Source: Rhizobium sp. FY34 (lineage in GTDB: Bacteria > Pseudomonadota > Alphaproteobacteria > Rhizobiales > Rhizobiaceae). From it: 64,000 bases of DNA. The stretch spans positions 1 to 64,000 of the forward strand of contig NZ_STFZ01000008.1 in the NCBI RefSeq assembly GCF_005222845.1. Direction: 5' to 3'. Shown here one piece after another: positions 53,158 through 62,057 of this stretch. The notes beneath the pieces are model-generated. The model was not told where the DNA came from. It did no database searches and saw only the letters and a list, made by a program, of their open reading frames with translations. The translations under genes were made by a program, and so were the position numbers. The number at the start of each line of letters is the position of its first letter. Position 1 is the first letter of the stretch.

Positions 53158-54342
53158 ATGACCAAGACCTGGCGCCCCGCAACCCAACTCGTTCACGAAG
53201 GCACGCTGCGCTCGCAGTATGGCGAAACCTCGGAAGCGATCTACCTGACGCAGGGGTTTGTTTACGAGAATTCCGCCGCAGCCGAGGCCCGTTTCAAGGG
53301 CGAGACGGACGGTTTCATCTATGCCCGTTACGGCAGCCCGACCAATGACATGTTCGAAAAGCGCATGATAGCGCTGGAAGGTGCCGAAGACGCACGCGCC
53401 ACGGCCTCCGGCATGGCTGCGGTTTCCGCCGCCATTCTGTGCCAGGTGAAGGCCGGCGACCATATTGTGGCTGCCCGCGCGCTGTTTGGTTCCTGCCGCT
53501 GGGTGGTGGAAACGCTGGCGCCGAAATATGGCGTGGAATGCACGCTGGTCGATGGCCGCGATCTTGCCAATTGGGAAGCGGCAATCCGCCCCAATACAAA
53601 GGTGTTTTTCCTCGAAAGCCCGACCAACCCGACGCTGGAAGTGATCGATATTGCCGGCGTTGCAAAGCTGGCCGATCAGGTGGGCGCAAAGCTGGTGGTC
53701 GACAATGTGTTTGCCACGCCGCTTTTCCAGAAGCCGCTGGAGCTTGGCGCGCATGTGGTGGTCTATTCCGCCACCAAGCATATTGATGGCCAGGGCCGCT
53801 GCCTGGGCGGCGTGATCCTTTCCGACAAGCAGTGGATTGCCGAAAACCTGCAGGACTACTTCCGCCACACAGGTCCGGCGATGTCGCCCTTCAATGCCTG
53901 GACGCTGCTGAAGGGCCTGGAAACGCTGCCGCTGCGCGTCAAACAGCAGACGACGAGCGCTGCCAAGATTGCCGATTTCCTGGCGGATGAGAGCAAGGTG
54001 GCCAAGGTTATCTATCCCGGACGCAAGGACCATCCGCAGGCCGATATCATCGCCAAGCAGATGACCGGCGGCTCGACGCTTGTGTGCTTTGAACTGAAGG
54101 GCGGCAAGGACGCAGCCTTTGCATTGCAGGATGCGCTGGAGGTGATCAAGATCTCCAACAATCTGGGTGATGCCAAGAGCCTGATCACCCATCCCGCCAC
54201 GACAACGCACAAGAACCTGACAGATGCGGCCCGCGCCGAGCTTGGCATTTCTGCCGGCACCTTGCGGCTCTCCTGCGGGATCGAGGACGAAGACGATCTG
54301 GTGGACGATCTGGCGGCAGCGCTTTCGAAAGTCTCGGCATAA
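53158..54342 (+). CDS. metZ: O-succinylhomoserine sulfhydrylase
   Basis: A 394-residue PLP enzyme of the Cys/Met metabolism family that makes homocysteine directly from O-succinyl- (or O-acetyl-) homoserine and sulfide. The PLP lysine is K207 in YSATKHIDGQGRCLGG; TATASGMAAVSAA-like ATASGMAAVSAAIL and LESPTNPTLEVIDI are family landmarks. Full length. The SAM-II riboswitch and terminator in its leader give feedback control by SAM. Divergent from dcd. Confidence 0.93.
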   Translation: MTKTWRPATQLVHEGTLRSQYGETSEAIYLTQGFVYENSAAAEARFKGETDGFIYARYGSPTNDMFEKRMIALEGAEDARATASGMAAVSAAILCQVKAGDHIVAARALFGSCRWVVETLAPKYGVECTLVDGRDLANWEAAIRPNTKVFFLESPTNPTLEVIDIAGVAKLADQVGAKLVVDNVFATPLFQKPLELGAHVVVYSATKHIDGQGRCLGGVILSDKQWIAENLQDYFRHTGPAMSPFNAWTLLKGLETLPLRVKQQTTSAAKIADFLADESKVAKVIYPGRKDHPQADIIAKQMTGGSTLVCFELKGGKDAAFALQDALEVIKISNNLGDAKSLITHPATTTHKNLTDAARAELGISAGTLRLSCGIEDEDDLVDDLAAALSKVSA

Positions 54343-54359
54343 AAGGTCGATTCACCATC

Positions 54360-54377
54360 GCGGTTAGGATTAACCGC
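54360..54377 (+). terminator. Hairpin after metZ
   Basis: GCGGTTA (54360-54366) and TAACCGC (54371-54377) with loop GGAT, 18 nt after the stop. It is followed by TAAAAATC rather than a T run, so it may protect mRNA ends more than terminate. Confidence 0.4.
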
Positions 54378-54456
54378 TAAAAATCAGGCTTTGACCACAT
54401 CCGGGCGCGGGCGGATTTCTTGACCTCGCGCCCATCCTGTATGATATCCGTACAGG

Positions 54457-54514
54457 TAATACCAAATTTCGATGATTGGAGCCTGTCGGTTTCTATCATG
54501 GCGATCTGGTATAA
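54457..54514. repeat. Short palindromic intergenic element, family TAATACCAAGTGTCGATG
   Basis: A 58-bp imperfect palindrome beginning TAATACCAAATTTCGATGAT and ending CTATCATGGCGATCTGGTAT then AA. Its arms match those of the larger element at 56000-56272. It ends 15 bp before the apaG start and so lies in the apaG leader or promoter. Confidence 0.65.
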
Positions 54515-54529
54515 GATGAAGGTGTCGCC

Positions 54530-54922
54530 ATGTATCGCGCAATGACGAAAGATATTGAAGTGGCCGTCGAGCCCTATTTTCTGGAGGAGCAATCCGATCC
54601 GGACGATAGCCGCTATGTCTGGGGCTACCGCATCGTTATCGCCAACCATTCCGAGCTGACCGTGCGGCTGGTGCATCGCTACTGGCACATCACCGACCAG
54701 AACGGCCTTGTGGACGAAGTGGAAGGACCGGGCGTCGTGGGGGAACAGCCGCGCCTGCGGCCCGGCGACACATATGAATATTCTTCCGGCTGTCCGCTCG
54801 ACACACCATCCGGCATGATGTTTGGCCACTACCAGATGGAAAGCGATGAAGGCGAGACCTTCTTTGTCGAAATCCCCGCCTTCTCCCTGGATGCGCCCGG
54901 CCTGATGCGCATCCTGAACTGA
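54530..54922 (+). CDS. apaG: ApaG protein
   Basis: A 130-residue single-domain beta-sandwich (fibronectin III-like) protein of the ApaG family. Landmarks are [52 protein letters not shown] and [10 protein letters not shown]. ApaG has been linked to Co2+ resistance and Mg2+ efflux, but its biochemical role is not settled. Full length. It is convergent with hslO, with a shared terminator hairpin. Confidence 0.95.
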   Translation: MYRAMTKDIEVAVEPYFLEEQSDPDDSRYVWGYRIVIANHSELTVRLVHRYWHITDQNGLVDEVEGPGVVGEQPRLRPGDTYEYSSGCPLDTPSGMMFGHYQMESDEGETFFVEIPAFSLDAPGLMRILN

Positions 54923-54939
54923 GCTTCAGCAGACGTAGC

Positions 54940-54961
54940 AAGGGCCGATGCCTCGGCCCTT
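54940..54961. terminator. Bidirectional terminator between apaG and hslO
   Basis: AAGGGCCGA (54940-54948) pairs with TCGGCCCTT (54953-54961) around the loop TGCC. It lies 18 nt after apaG and 11 nt after the convergent hslO stop. Confidence 0.75.
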
Positions 54962-54971
54962 ATTACATGTC

Positions 54972-55961
54972 TCAGGCCGGAATGAATTCCGACGGCGCGT
55001 AGCGATAGGTCGTCGAACAGAATTCGCAGGTTACCGAAATCTCCCCGTCTTCCAGGCTCGCCTCGATTTCCTCGGCGGTGAAGCCTTCCAGCACGCCCTT
55101 GATCTTGTCGCGTGAGCAGCTGCAACGGTCGAGCACGGCCTGCGGCTCATAAATGCGCACGCCCCGCTCGTGGAAAAGCCGGAACAGAAGCCGTTCGATA
55201 TTGACCTGCGGATCGGTCAATTCGTCCGTATCCACGGTTTCCACCAGCATGCGGGCCTCCGCCCAGGCGTCGTCATCGCCATGATCATGGGTCTGTTCAT
55301 CTCCATCGCCGCCATGCAGATCCCGCTGGCGCAGGCGTTCCGGCGCCTGTGGCAGGAACTGCGCCAGCACGCCGCCGGCCCGCCAGTTATGGCGCGGCTT
55401 GCCTTCCGGATCGCGATCGATGAGTTCGGCAACGCCAAGGCGCACCCGCGTCGGGATCTGCTCCGACTGGCGGAAATAGACGCCGGCGATTTCCTCAAGC
55501 GACGATCCATCCAGCGGCACGATGCCCTGATAGGGATGCATGCCCTGCCCCTGATCGATGGTGAAGGCGAGATAGCCCTGCCCCAGAAGCGCCGGCGGCG
55601 ACACAGTGCCATTCGCCTGCGCCTCCTTCAGCCGGTCTTCATCGAAACGGGCATAGGCGCGCAGGCTGTCGGGGCTGGAAAAATCCGCAACCAGAAGATC
55701 CACAGGGCCATCGCCCTTGGTCTGCACGGTAAAGCGGCCATCGAATTTCAGCGAGGTGCCGATCAATGCCGTCAGCACGATGGCTTCGGCCAGAAGCCGG
55801 GCGACCGGTGCGGGATAATCGTGACGGGCCAGAATGGTGTTGAGCAGCGGGCCAAGCTGCACGGCGCGGCCACGCACATCCAGACCATCGATCTGGAAGG
55901 GAACCACGCGGTCATCACCCGCCAGATTGAGTTCGCTGAGGTCTACTGCGGCTTCTGCCAT
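54972..55961 (-). CDS. hslO: Redox-regulated chaperone Hsp33
   Basis: A 329-residue holdase chaperone activated by oxidation and heat. The C-terminal zinc switch has four Cys in DRCSCSRDK and VTCEFCSTTY. The N-terminal core has VPFQIDGLDVRGRAVQLGP and GQGMHPYQGIVPLDGSSLEE. A His/Asp-rich insert (HGGDGDEQTHDHGDDDA, about residue 220) is unusual and may bind metal or be a flexible linker. Confidence 0.94.
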   Translation of the reverse strand: MAEAAVDLSELNLAGDDRVVPFQIDGLDVRGRAVQLGPLLNTILARHDYPAPVARLLAEAIVLTALIGTSLKFDGRFTVQTKGDGPVDLLVADFSSPDSLRAYARFDEDRLKEAQANGTVSPPALLGQGYLAFTIDQGQGMHPYQGIVPLDGSSLEEIAGVYFRQSEQIPTRVRLGVAELIDRDPEGKPRHNWRAGGVLAQFLPQAPERLRQRDLHGGDGDEQTHDHGDDDAWAEARMLVETVDTDELTDPQVNIERLLFRLFHERGVRIYEPQAVLDRCSCSRDKIKGVLEGFTAEEIEASLEDGEISVTCEFCSTTYRYAPSEFIPA

Positions 55962-55999
55962 GACTTACTCCTTCGCGCCGGAGCCATCCATTTCGCACC

Positions 56000-56272
56000 T
56001 AATACCAAGTGTCAATGATAGGAAACTATTGCGTGGGACCGGAGACGTTCACCCGGCAAGGAGCATACCGGAGAGCGATGCTTAGGCATCAGTCGAGGAT
56101 TGCGACATAGCCGGTGAACGAAATCCGGCCCATGCGAAGCACCGGGCGCATTTGTCTTCCGGACGTTGTCGAAAATCCTCGCCGGACCGAAAGGTCCGAC
56201 TGCGGTTTTCTCCTAGCCGGAAATCAAAATCGCTCCGGCACAATCGGTTTCTACCATCGACACTTGGTATAA
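56000..56272. repeat. Structured palindromic intergenic element, about 270 bp
   Basis: The outer arms TAATACCAAGTGTCAATGAT (from 56000) and CTACCATCGACACTTGGTAT (to 56270) are imperfect inverted repeats of about 25 bp. Inside are GTTCACCCGGC (56047) against GCCGGTGAAC (56110), a GATGC-TTAG-GCATC hairpin (56077-56090), and CGGACC-GAAA-GGTCCG (56183-56198), a stem with a GNRA tetraloop. No ORF of note. It fills the gap upstream of hslO and shares its arms with the element at 54457. It could be a MITE or a structured RNA. Confidence 0.6.
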
Positions 56273-56400
56273 TACAGCCGAGCGAAACCGCTCAACCGGG
56301 GGCAATCAGGCCGACGATGTGGTGTTGATGCGCCGGCGCCAATTGGCGCGCGGCACGATTGAAGCCCGACAGATGGGGAGGCAGGCCCTTCAATTCAAGC

Positions 56401-56420
56401 GGCCGGCAAAGGTGCCGGCC
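56401..56420 (-). terminator. Hairpin downstream of argF
   Basis: GGCCGGCA (56401-56408) and TGCCGGCC (56413-56420) form a perfect 8-bp stem with a 4-nt loop, 28 nt past the argF stop in the transcribed direction. No T run follows. Confidence 0.5.
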
Positions 56421-56447
56421 GGGACGTAACGCTTGCGTAAAACCGGA

Positions 56448-57365
56448 TCAGACGGCGCCGAAACACCAGGCAAGGATCGATTTTTGCGCATGCATGCGGT
56501 TTTCCGCCTCATCAAAGACAACGGACTGCGGACCGTCGATCACCTCGTCGGTAACCTCCTCGCCGCGATGTGCCGGCAGGCAATGCATGAACAGCGCCTG
56601 CGGATTGGCACGCGCCATCAGCTCTGCATTCACCTGATAAGGCTGGAAGACATTGTGGCCGCGCGCCTTGTGCTCCTGGTTCATCGAGACCCAGGTATCG
56701 GTAACGACCATATCGACGCCCTGAACCGCCCGTTCGGCATCATGGCACAGCATGATTTCGCCGCCATTGTTGCGCGCCCAGTTGAGATATTTGTCGCCCG
56801 GTTCCGAACCCAGCGGCACGGCCATGTTCATGCGATAACCGAAGCGGGCAGCACCCTCGACGAAGGAATGCAGCACATTATTGCCGTCACCGGTCCAGGC
56901 AAAGGTCTTGCCGGAGACCGGGCCACGATGTTCCTCGAAGGTCAGGAGATCGGCCATGATCTGGCAGGGATGGGTTTCATCCGTCAGACCGTTGATGACC
57001 GGCACGGTGGCATGCTCGGCCATTTCCAGCAGACGGTTATGGTCCGTGGTGCGGATCATGATCGCATCGACATAGCGCGACAGGACCTTGGCCGTATCAC
57101 CAATGGTTTCAGCGCGGCCCAGCTGCATTTCCGTGCCCGAAAGGAACAGGGTTTCGCCGCCGAGCTGGCGCATGCCGACATCAAACGACACGCGGGTGCG
57201 CGTCGATGGCTTTTCGAAGATCATCGCCAGCATCTTGCCAGCCAGCGGCTTATCGGCCGTGCCGGCCTTGGTGGCCATTTTGCGCGTCAGCGCATCATCA
57301 AGGATGGTGCGCAATTCCCCGGACGAAACGGCCGAGAGATCGAGAAAATGCTTGGGTGATGCCAT
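56448..57365 (-). CDS. argF: Ornithine carbamoyltransferase
   Basis: A 305-residue enzyme making citrulline from ornithine and carbamoyl phosphate in arginine synthesis. The carbamoyl-phosphate loop is STRTRVSFD (about residue 50), with [17 protein letters not shown] and the ornithine/Cys motif [15 protein letters not shown] 57365 gives the usual family length; an ATG at 57389 is in frame. It follows argD by 57 bp on the same strand, a common argD-argF operon. Confidence 0.95.
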   Translation of the reverse strand: MASPKHFLDLSAVSSGELRTILDDALTRKMATKAGTADKPLAGKMLAMIFEKPSTRTRVSFDVGMRQLGGETLFLSGTEMQLGRAETIGDTAKVLSRYVDAIMIRTTDHNRLLEMAEHATVPVINGLTDETHPCQIMADLLTFEEHRGPVSGKTFAWTGDGNNVLHSFVEGAARFGYRMNMAVPLGSEPGDKYLNWARNNGGEIMLCHDAERAVQGVDMVVTDTWVSMNQEHKARGHNVFQPYQVNAELMARANPQALFMHCLPAHRGEEVTDEVIDGPQSVVFDEAENRMHAQKSILAWCFGAV

Positions 57366-57422
57366 GGTCCATTCCATCGGGGGCGCCATCCGGCGGCCCG
57401 CTGTTTCCGGGGGGTGGGGCCG

Positions 57423-58619
57423 TCAGGCCGACTTCTTCAACTGTTGGCTCTGCAGCTTTTCAGCGGCGCGCTCGATCCGGGCGATGCCTTCGCGGGCTTC
57501 CTCGGCTGTCACCACCAGCGGCGGCAGGAGACGCACGACGTTATCGCCGGCGGGCACGCCGAGAATATGCTCATCGCGCATGGCCATGACGAGTTCACCC
57601 GCCGGAACACGCGCCTTGATGCCGAGCATCAGGCCTTCGCCACGGATTTCCTCGATCACACCCGGAAAACGATCCTGCAGTGCCGCCAGACCCTGGCGGA
57701 AGACGAGCGAGACATCGCGGACGCTTTCCAGAAACTCGTCGTTCAGCACCACGTCGAGCACGGCATTACCGACAGCCATGGCCAGCGGATTGCCGCCATA
57801 GGTGGTACCATGTACGCCGGGCTTCATGCCGGACGCGGCCTCTTCCGTGGCAAGGCAGGCGCCGAACGGAAAGCCGCCGCCGATACCCTTGGCCACGGCC
57901 ATGATATCAGGCGCGATGCCGGTCCATTCGTAGGCGAAGAATTTTCCGGTACGCCCGACGCCTGACTGCACCTCATCAAAGATCAGCAGCAGGCCGTGCT
58001 CGTCGCAGAGCACGCGCAATTCCTTGAGGAATTCCTTGGAGACGGTGCGGATACCGCCCTCGCCCTGGATCGGCTCGATCAGCAGGGCGGCGGTGTTTTC
58101 GGTGATCGCCGCCTTCAGCGCATCCAGATCGCCAAACGGAACCTGATCGAAGCCCGGAGCCTTGGGGCCGAAGCCTTCGAGGTATTTTTCCTGGCCGCCG
58201 GCAGCAATCGTTGCAATCGTGCGGCCATGGAAGGCACCTTCGAAAGTCACGATATGAAACTTTTCCGGATGGCCCTTGGAATAGTGATAGCGACGCGCGG
58301 TCTTGATGGCGCATTCCAGCGCTTCCGCACCAGAATTGGTGAAGAAGACCTTGTCGGCAAACGTGGCCTGCACCAGCCGGCGCGCCAAACGCTCCTGCTC
58401 GGGGATCTCGTAAAGGTTCGACAGGTGCCAGACCTTGTCGGCCTGATCCTTCAAGGCGGCAACGAGATGCGGATTGGAATGGCCACAGGAGGTGACGGCA
58501 ACGCCTGCGCCAAAATCCAGATATCGCTCGCCCGTTTCCGTCACAAGCCAGACGCCCTCGCCGCGCTCAAAGCGCAGCGGAGCCCGTGCAAACGTGTCGA
58601 AAAGCGCGGCTTCAGCCAT
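57423..58619 (-). CDS. argD: Acetylornithine aminotransferase
   Basis: A 398-residue class III aminotransferase converting N-acetylglutamate semialdehyde to N-acetylornithine (and often acting in lysine synthesis). [18 protein letters not shown] and [15 protein letters not shown] bind PLP; the Schiff-base Lys is in [12 protein letters not shown] (about residue 245). ATG 58619 is the conserved start; the frame to 58739 is unsupported. First gene of the argD-argF unit. Confidence 0.94.
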   Translation of the reverse strand: MAEAALFDTFARAPLRFERGEGVWLVTETGERYLDFGAGVAVTSCGHSNPHLVAALKDQADKVWHLSNLYEIPEQERLARRLVQATFADKVFFTNSGAEALECAIKTARRYHYSKGHPEKFHIVTFEGAFHGRTIATIAAGGQEKYLEGFGPKAPGFDQVPFGDLDALKAAITENTAALLIEPIQGEGGIRTVSKEFLKELRVLCDEHGLLLIFDEVQSGVGRTGKFFAYEWTGIAPDIMAVAKGIGGGFPFGACLATEEAASGMKPGVHGTTYGGNPLAMAVGNAVLDVVLNDEFLESVRDVSLVFRQGLAALQDRFPGVIEEIRGEGLMLGIKARVPAGELVMAMRDEHILGVPAGDNVVRLLPPLVVTAEEAREGIARIERAAEKLQSQQLKKSA

Positions 58620-58902
58620 GGCGACATCACTCCTTGGGCAGATATGAACCAACGGACGGCACGCACCGCCCGAAATTAAAAATGCCGCCTTTGCGGGCGG
58701 CAGGCGCACTATCTCCATTTCACCGCATTCTGTCAACAAAAGGCCTTGAATACACGGGGATTTGCATACCTATGGGGTGAGCGGCAGCCGTTGCGTAAGT
58801 TGTGACAAAAATGACTCTGCCGGACAGCAAGTTGGGGAAAACCCGGAAATCGATTCGCAGCGATTCGCCGGACTCTTGTCAGCGAGTCCCCCGACCATTA
58901 GG

Positions 58903-58917
58903 TTAAAGATCAATTAC
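58903..58917 (+). promoter_or_regulatory. CtrA-like site upstream of gcrA
   Basis: TTAAAGATCAATTAC matches TTAA-N7-TTAA with one mismatch (TTAC). It sits just after the GANTC cluster. CtrA represses gcrA in Caulobacter, so a site here is plausible, but the match is imperfect. Confidence 0.4.
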
Positions 58918-58967
58918 TAGACTGCATGCGGCGGAACTAGTCACCAAAAGTATAGATGTAGTATGCG

Positions 58968-58988
58968 CGGCGAAAATTTATTTCGCCG
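58968..58988 (+). promoter_or_regulatory. Hairpin in the gcrA leader
   Basis: CGGCGAAA (58968-58975) and TTTCGCCG (58981-58988) form a perfect 8-bp stem around ATTTA, 50 nt before the gcrA start. It may be an operator dyad or a leader RNA hairpin. Confidence 0.4.
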
Positions 58989-59038
58989 TAACGGTGAGAG
59001 ATTCTGTCTTGTGATAGCGCTCAAGGCGGAGAGACAGC

Positions 59039-59608
59039 ATGAACTGGACAGATGAACGCGTCGAAAAGCTAAAGCGGCTATGGGCGGAGGGCCTGAGCGC
59101 GAGCCAGATCGCGGCGCAACTTGGCGGCGTCAGCCGTAACGCCGTGATCGGCAAAGTACACAGGCTATGCCTTCCGGGCCGCGTCAAGGCAGGCGGCAAC
59201 AATGCTGCCAGCCGCACCGCCACCAAGCGTCCGGCGCCGGCTCAGCGGCCCGCAGCACCAGCAACAACAACTTTCACGGCACGCCCGGCAGCGCCTGCGG
59301 CACGCCCGACTACAGCCCATGCCATGGGCGCCACAGCCATCAAGGCCGAAGTCGAGATGGAATCCGCGCAGCCGCGTATCCTCGTTCCGACCAGCAATGT
59401 CGTCGTGCCGCTGGCCAAGCGTCTGGCTCTGACGGAACTGACCGAGCGCACCTGCAAGTGGCCGATGGGCGACCCGCTGAAGGACGACTTTCACTTCTGC
59501 GGCGCCGAGTCTCCGGACAATTCGCCCTATTGCAAATATCATGGTCGCCTTGCCTACCAGCCGGTCACCGAACGCCGCAGAGCCGCCAACACTGCCGCAC
59601 GCGCCTGA
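59039..59608 (+). CDS. gcrA: GcrA cell cycle regulator
   Basis: A 189-residue alphaproteobacterial regulator that binds sigma-70 RNA polymerase and CcrM-methylated promoters. The N-terminal HTH starts MNWTDERVEKLKRLWAEGLS with IAAQLGGVSRNAVIGKVHRL. A low-complexity Ala/Pro/Thr linker follows (residues 60-110). The C-terminal zinc-like motif is RTCKWPMGDP, then FHFCGAESPDNSPYCKYH. Start at ATG 59039 with GGCGGAGA upstream. Convergent with phoB. Confidence 0.97.
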   Translation: MNWTDERVEKLKRLWAEGLSASQIAAQLGGVSRNAVIGKVHRLCLPGRVKAGGNNAASRTATKRPAPAQRPAAPATTTFTARPAAPAARPTTAHAMGATAIKAEVEMESAQPRILVPTSNVVVPLAKRLALTELTERTCKWPMGDPLKDDFHFCGAESPDNSPYCKYHGRLAYQPVTERRRAANTAARA

Positions 59609-59633
59609 ACGGACACTGACATACGCACAAAAG

Positions 59634-59658
59634 AAACGGGCCGCGCGCCCGTTTTTTT
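59634..59658 (+). terminator. Rho-independent terminator after gcrA
   Basis: AAACGGGC (59634-59641) pairs with GCCCGTTT (59647-59654) and is followed by T to 59658. It lies 26 nt after the gcrA stop. Confidence 0.9.
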
Positions 59659-59700
59659 GTGCCTGCCGTTCGGCCTGCATGCCGTAACCGCAGAACACGA

Positions 59701-59728
59701 AAAACCCGGCCGTCGCCGGCCGGGTTTT
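59701..59728. terminator. Bidirectional terminator between gcrA and phoB
   Basis: AAAACCCGGCC (59701-59711) pairs with GGCCGGGTTTT (59718-59728) around a 6-nt loop. T runs exist on both strands. It lies 26 nt after the phoB stop in the phoB direction. Confidence 0.88.
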
Positions 59729-59753
59729 GAAAAGACCACCAAATGGGTGGGCG

Positions 59754-60437
59754 TCAAGCTTCCATGGAATAGCCGGCACCGCGCACGGTGCGGATGACAT
59801 CCTGCATGTTGGAAAAATTGAGCGCCTTGCGCAGGCGCCCGACATGTACATCGACGGTGCGCTCGTCGACATAGATATCATGGCCCCAGACACCATCGAG
59901 CAGCTGTGACCGTGAATAGACGCGGCCGGGCGATGCCATGAGGAATTCGAGAAGCCGGAACTCGGTTGGCCCCAGCCGCACTTCACGGCTCTTGCGGTGA
60001 ACGCGATGCGTTTCGCGGTCCAGTTCGATATCGCCGCAGCGCAGGACGCTGGAGAGAACCTCGGGCCGGGCACGGCGCAGCATGGCCTTCACCCGCGCCA
60101 TCAGTTCCGGCGTCGAGAACGGCTTGACGACATAATCGTCGGCGCCGGTGGCCAGGCCACGAACGCGTTCGCTTTCCTCGCCACGCGCCGTCAGCATGAT
60201 GATCGGCAGGCGCTCGGTTTCCGGGCGCATGCGCAGGCGACGGCACAGCTCGATGCCGGAAACACCCGGCAGCATCCAGTCGAGGATCAGCAGATCCGGC
60301 TGGCGTTCCTGAAGACGGATTTCCGCTTCATCCCCCCGCAGGATCGTATCGACTTCATAGCCCTCGGATTCCAGGTTGTAACGCAGGAGGACGCTGAGAG
60401 CCTCCTCGTCCTCCACGACCGCAATTTTCGGCAGCAT
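59754..60437 (-). CDS. phoB: Phosphate regulon response regulator PhoB
   Basis: A 227-residue OmpR-type regulator. The receiver has E9-D10-E11 and the phosphoacceptor D53 (LILDWMLPGVSG), and Lys in DDYVVKPFS. The C-terminal winged helix includes LGPTEFRLLEFLMASPGRVY and VDVHVGRLRKALN. Activates Pho-box promoters when phosphate is scarce. Follows phoU by 26 bp, last gene of the pst-pho cluster. The cognate kinase phoR is not in the window. Confidence 0.96.
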   Translation of the reverse strand: MLPKIAVVEDEEALSVLLRYNLESEGYEVDTILRGDEAEIRLQERQPDLLILDWMLPGVSGIELCRRLRMRPETERLPIIMLTARGEESERVRGLATGADDYVVKPFSTPELMARVKAMLRRARPEVLSSVLRCGDIELDRETHRVHRKSREVRLGPTEFRLLEFLMASPGRVYSRSQLLDGVWGHDIYVDERTVDVHVGRLRKALNFSNMQDVIRTVRGAGYSMEA

Positions 60438-60463
60438 GCTTCAGGCCTTTCCGTCAGCCAGCC

Positions 60464-61174
60464 CTATTCGGCGACCGCGCCGAGCGTGTTCGACGAATCG
60501 TCCTTGGGACGTTCGCCTTCAGGCTGGGCACCGGTCGCGATATAGTAGATGGTTTCGGCAATGTTGGTGGCGTGGTCGCCGATACGCTCGATGTTCTTGG
60601 CGCAGAACAGAAGATGCGTGCAGGTGGTAATGTTGCGCGGATCTTCCATCATGTAGGTCAACAGCTCGCGAAACAGCGAGGTGTACATGGCATCGATTTC
60701 TTCGTCGCGCTGGCGGATGGCCTCAGCCTTTGCCACCGAGCGGTTGGCAAACACGTCGAGCACTTCCTTCAACTGAATGAGCGCCAGTTCGGACAGGTGC
60801 TCGATACCGCGGGCCAGCTTGCGCGGCACGCCCGTGCCCTGCACGGCAATCACCCGCTTGGCGGTGTTTTTGCCCAGATCGCCGACGCGCTCCAGATCGC
60901 CAGCGATCCTGAGCGTACCGATGATTTCGCGCAGGTCGCTGGCCATGGGCTGGCGACGGGCGATAGTGACGATTGCCTTTTCCTGGATCTCGCGTTCAGC
61001 GTGATCGAGGATCACGTCGTCGGAGATGACCTTCTGCGCCAGGGCGGCATCGGAATTCACCAGAGCCCGCACGGCATCACCGCACATCTGCTCGGCAAGG
61101 CCGCCCATTTCCGAGATCCGGCGGTTGAGATATTTCAGGTCTTCGTCATAGGCCGAAAAGATGTGGGACGTCAT
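60464..61174 (-). CDS. phoU: Phosphate signalling protein PhoU
   Basis: A 236-residue cytoplasmic protein of two three-helix bundles that links the Pst transporter to PhoR/PhoB signalling. Metal-binding-type repeats DLERVGDLGKNTAKR and NIERIGDHATNIAE, and the N-terminus FSAYDEDLKYLNRRISEMGG, are diagnostic. Sits between pstB and phoB with short gaps. Confidence 0.96.
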   Translation of the reverse strand: MTSHIFSAYDEDLKYLNRRISEMGGLAEQMCGDAVRALVNSDAALAQKVISDDVILDHAEREIQEKAIVTIARRQPMASDLREIIGTLRIAGDLERVGDLGKNTAKRVIAVQGTGVPRKLARGIEHLSELALIQLKEVLDVFANRSVAKAEAIRQRDEEIDAMYTSLFRELLTYMMEDPRNITTCTHLLFCAKNIERIGDHATNIAETIYYIATGAQPEGERPKDDSSNTLGAVAE

Positions 61175-61225
61175 CGTTATATTCCTCGCAATGGAGATCT
61201 GGGTGACAGATGCGACAGGTCAGGA

Positions 61226-62044
61226 TCAGCCGAAGCGACCCATAATGTAGTCCTGCGTGCGCTGGTCATCCGGATTGGTGAACATCTTGTCGGTGTCGTT
61301 CTCCTCGACCAGCAGGCCGAGGTGGAACATGGCCGTGCGCTGCGAGACGCGGGCGGCCTGTTGCATGGAATGCGTCACGATGACGATGGTATAATTGCTG
61401 CGCAGTTCGTGGATCAGTTCCTCGACCTTGGCGGTCGCGATCGGATCGAGCGCCGAGCAGGGTTCGTCCATCAGGATGATTTCCGGCGAGACGGCCACCG
61501 CACGGGCGATGCACAGGCGCTGCTGCTGGCCACCCGACAGACCGGTGCCCGATTCCTGAAGGCGATCCTTCACTTCGTTCCAGAGACCTGCCTTCTGCAA
61601 TGCAGATGCGACGATATCGTCGAGATCCGACTTCTTGCGGGCAAGACCATGTATGCGCGGACCATAGGCAACATTCTCGTAGATCGACTTCGGGAACGGG
61701 TTCGGCTTCTGGAACACCATGCCGACCTTGGCGCGCAACTGCACCGGATCGACCTTCGGATCATAGATGTTTTCACCATCGATGCCGATGCTGCCTTCAA
61801 CACGGCAGCTGGCAATCGTGTCGTTCATGCGGTTGAGGCAACGCAGGAAGGTGGACTTGCCGCAACCCGAGGGGCCGATGAAGGCCGTGACCGAGCGCGG
61901 GCGGATTTCAATGTTCACGTCGCGCAGCGCATGCTTTTCGCCGTAGAAGACCTGAACATTGCGGGCGGAAATTTTAGACTCGCTCATTGTCGCTGCTTTC
62001 GTCGTGCTCGTCGTCGTCGTTATCATCGTTGAAATACTGTTCAT
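61226..62044 (-). CDS. pstB: Phosphate ABC transporter ATP-binding protein PstB
   Basis: A 272-residue ATPase of the high-affinity phosphate transporter. Walker A is [14 protein letters not shown], the signature is [17 protein letters not shown], Walker B is [14 protein letters not shown] and the H-loop His is in [12 protein letters not shown]. The start is uncertain: 62044 has GAGGGA about 10 nt upstream and lies 14 nt after the pstA stop, while 61987 gives the conserved core (253 residues) but a poor site. Confidence 0.95.
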   Translation of the reverse strand: MNSISTMITTTTSTTKAATMSESKISARNVQVFYGEKHALRDVNIEIRPRSVTAFIGPSGCGKSTFLRCLNRMNDTIASCRVEGSIGIDGENIYDPKVDPVQLRAKVGMVFQKPNPFPKSIYENVAYGPRIHGLARKKSDLDDIVASALQKAGLWNEVKDRLQESGTGLSGGQQQRLCIARAVAVSPEIILMDEPCSALDPIATAKVEELIHELRSNYTIVIVTHSMQQAARVSQRTAMFHLGLLVEENDTDKMFTNPDDQRTQDYIMGRFG

Positions 62045-62057
62045 CGTCACGATCCCT

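Larger units (their letters stand above)
58813..59004 (+). promoter_or_regulatory. GANTC (CcrM) methylation site cluster upstream of gcrA
   Basis: Six GANTC sites lie in 192 bp: GACTC 58813, GATTC 58852, GATTC 58862, GACTC 58871, GAGTC 58884 and GATTC 59000; four fall within 37 bp. Random expectation is below one. In alphaproteobacteria CcrM methylates these sites and GcrA/CtrA-controlled promoters read the methylation state, so cell-cycle control of gcrA is likely. Confidence 0.7.
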
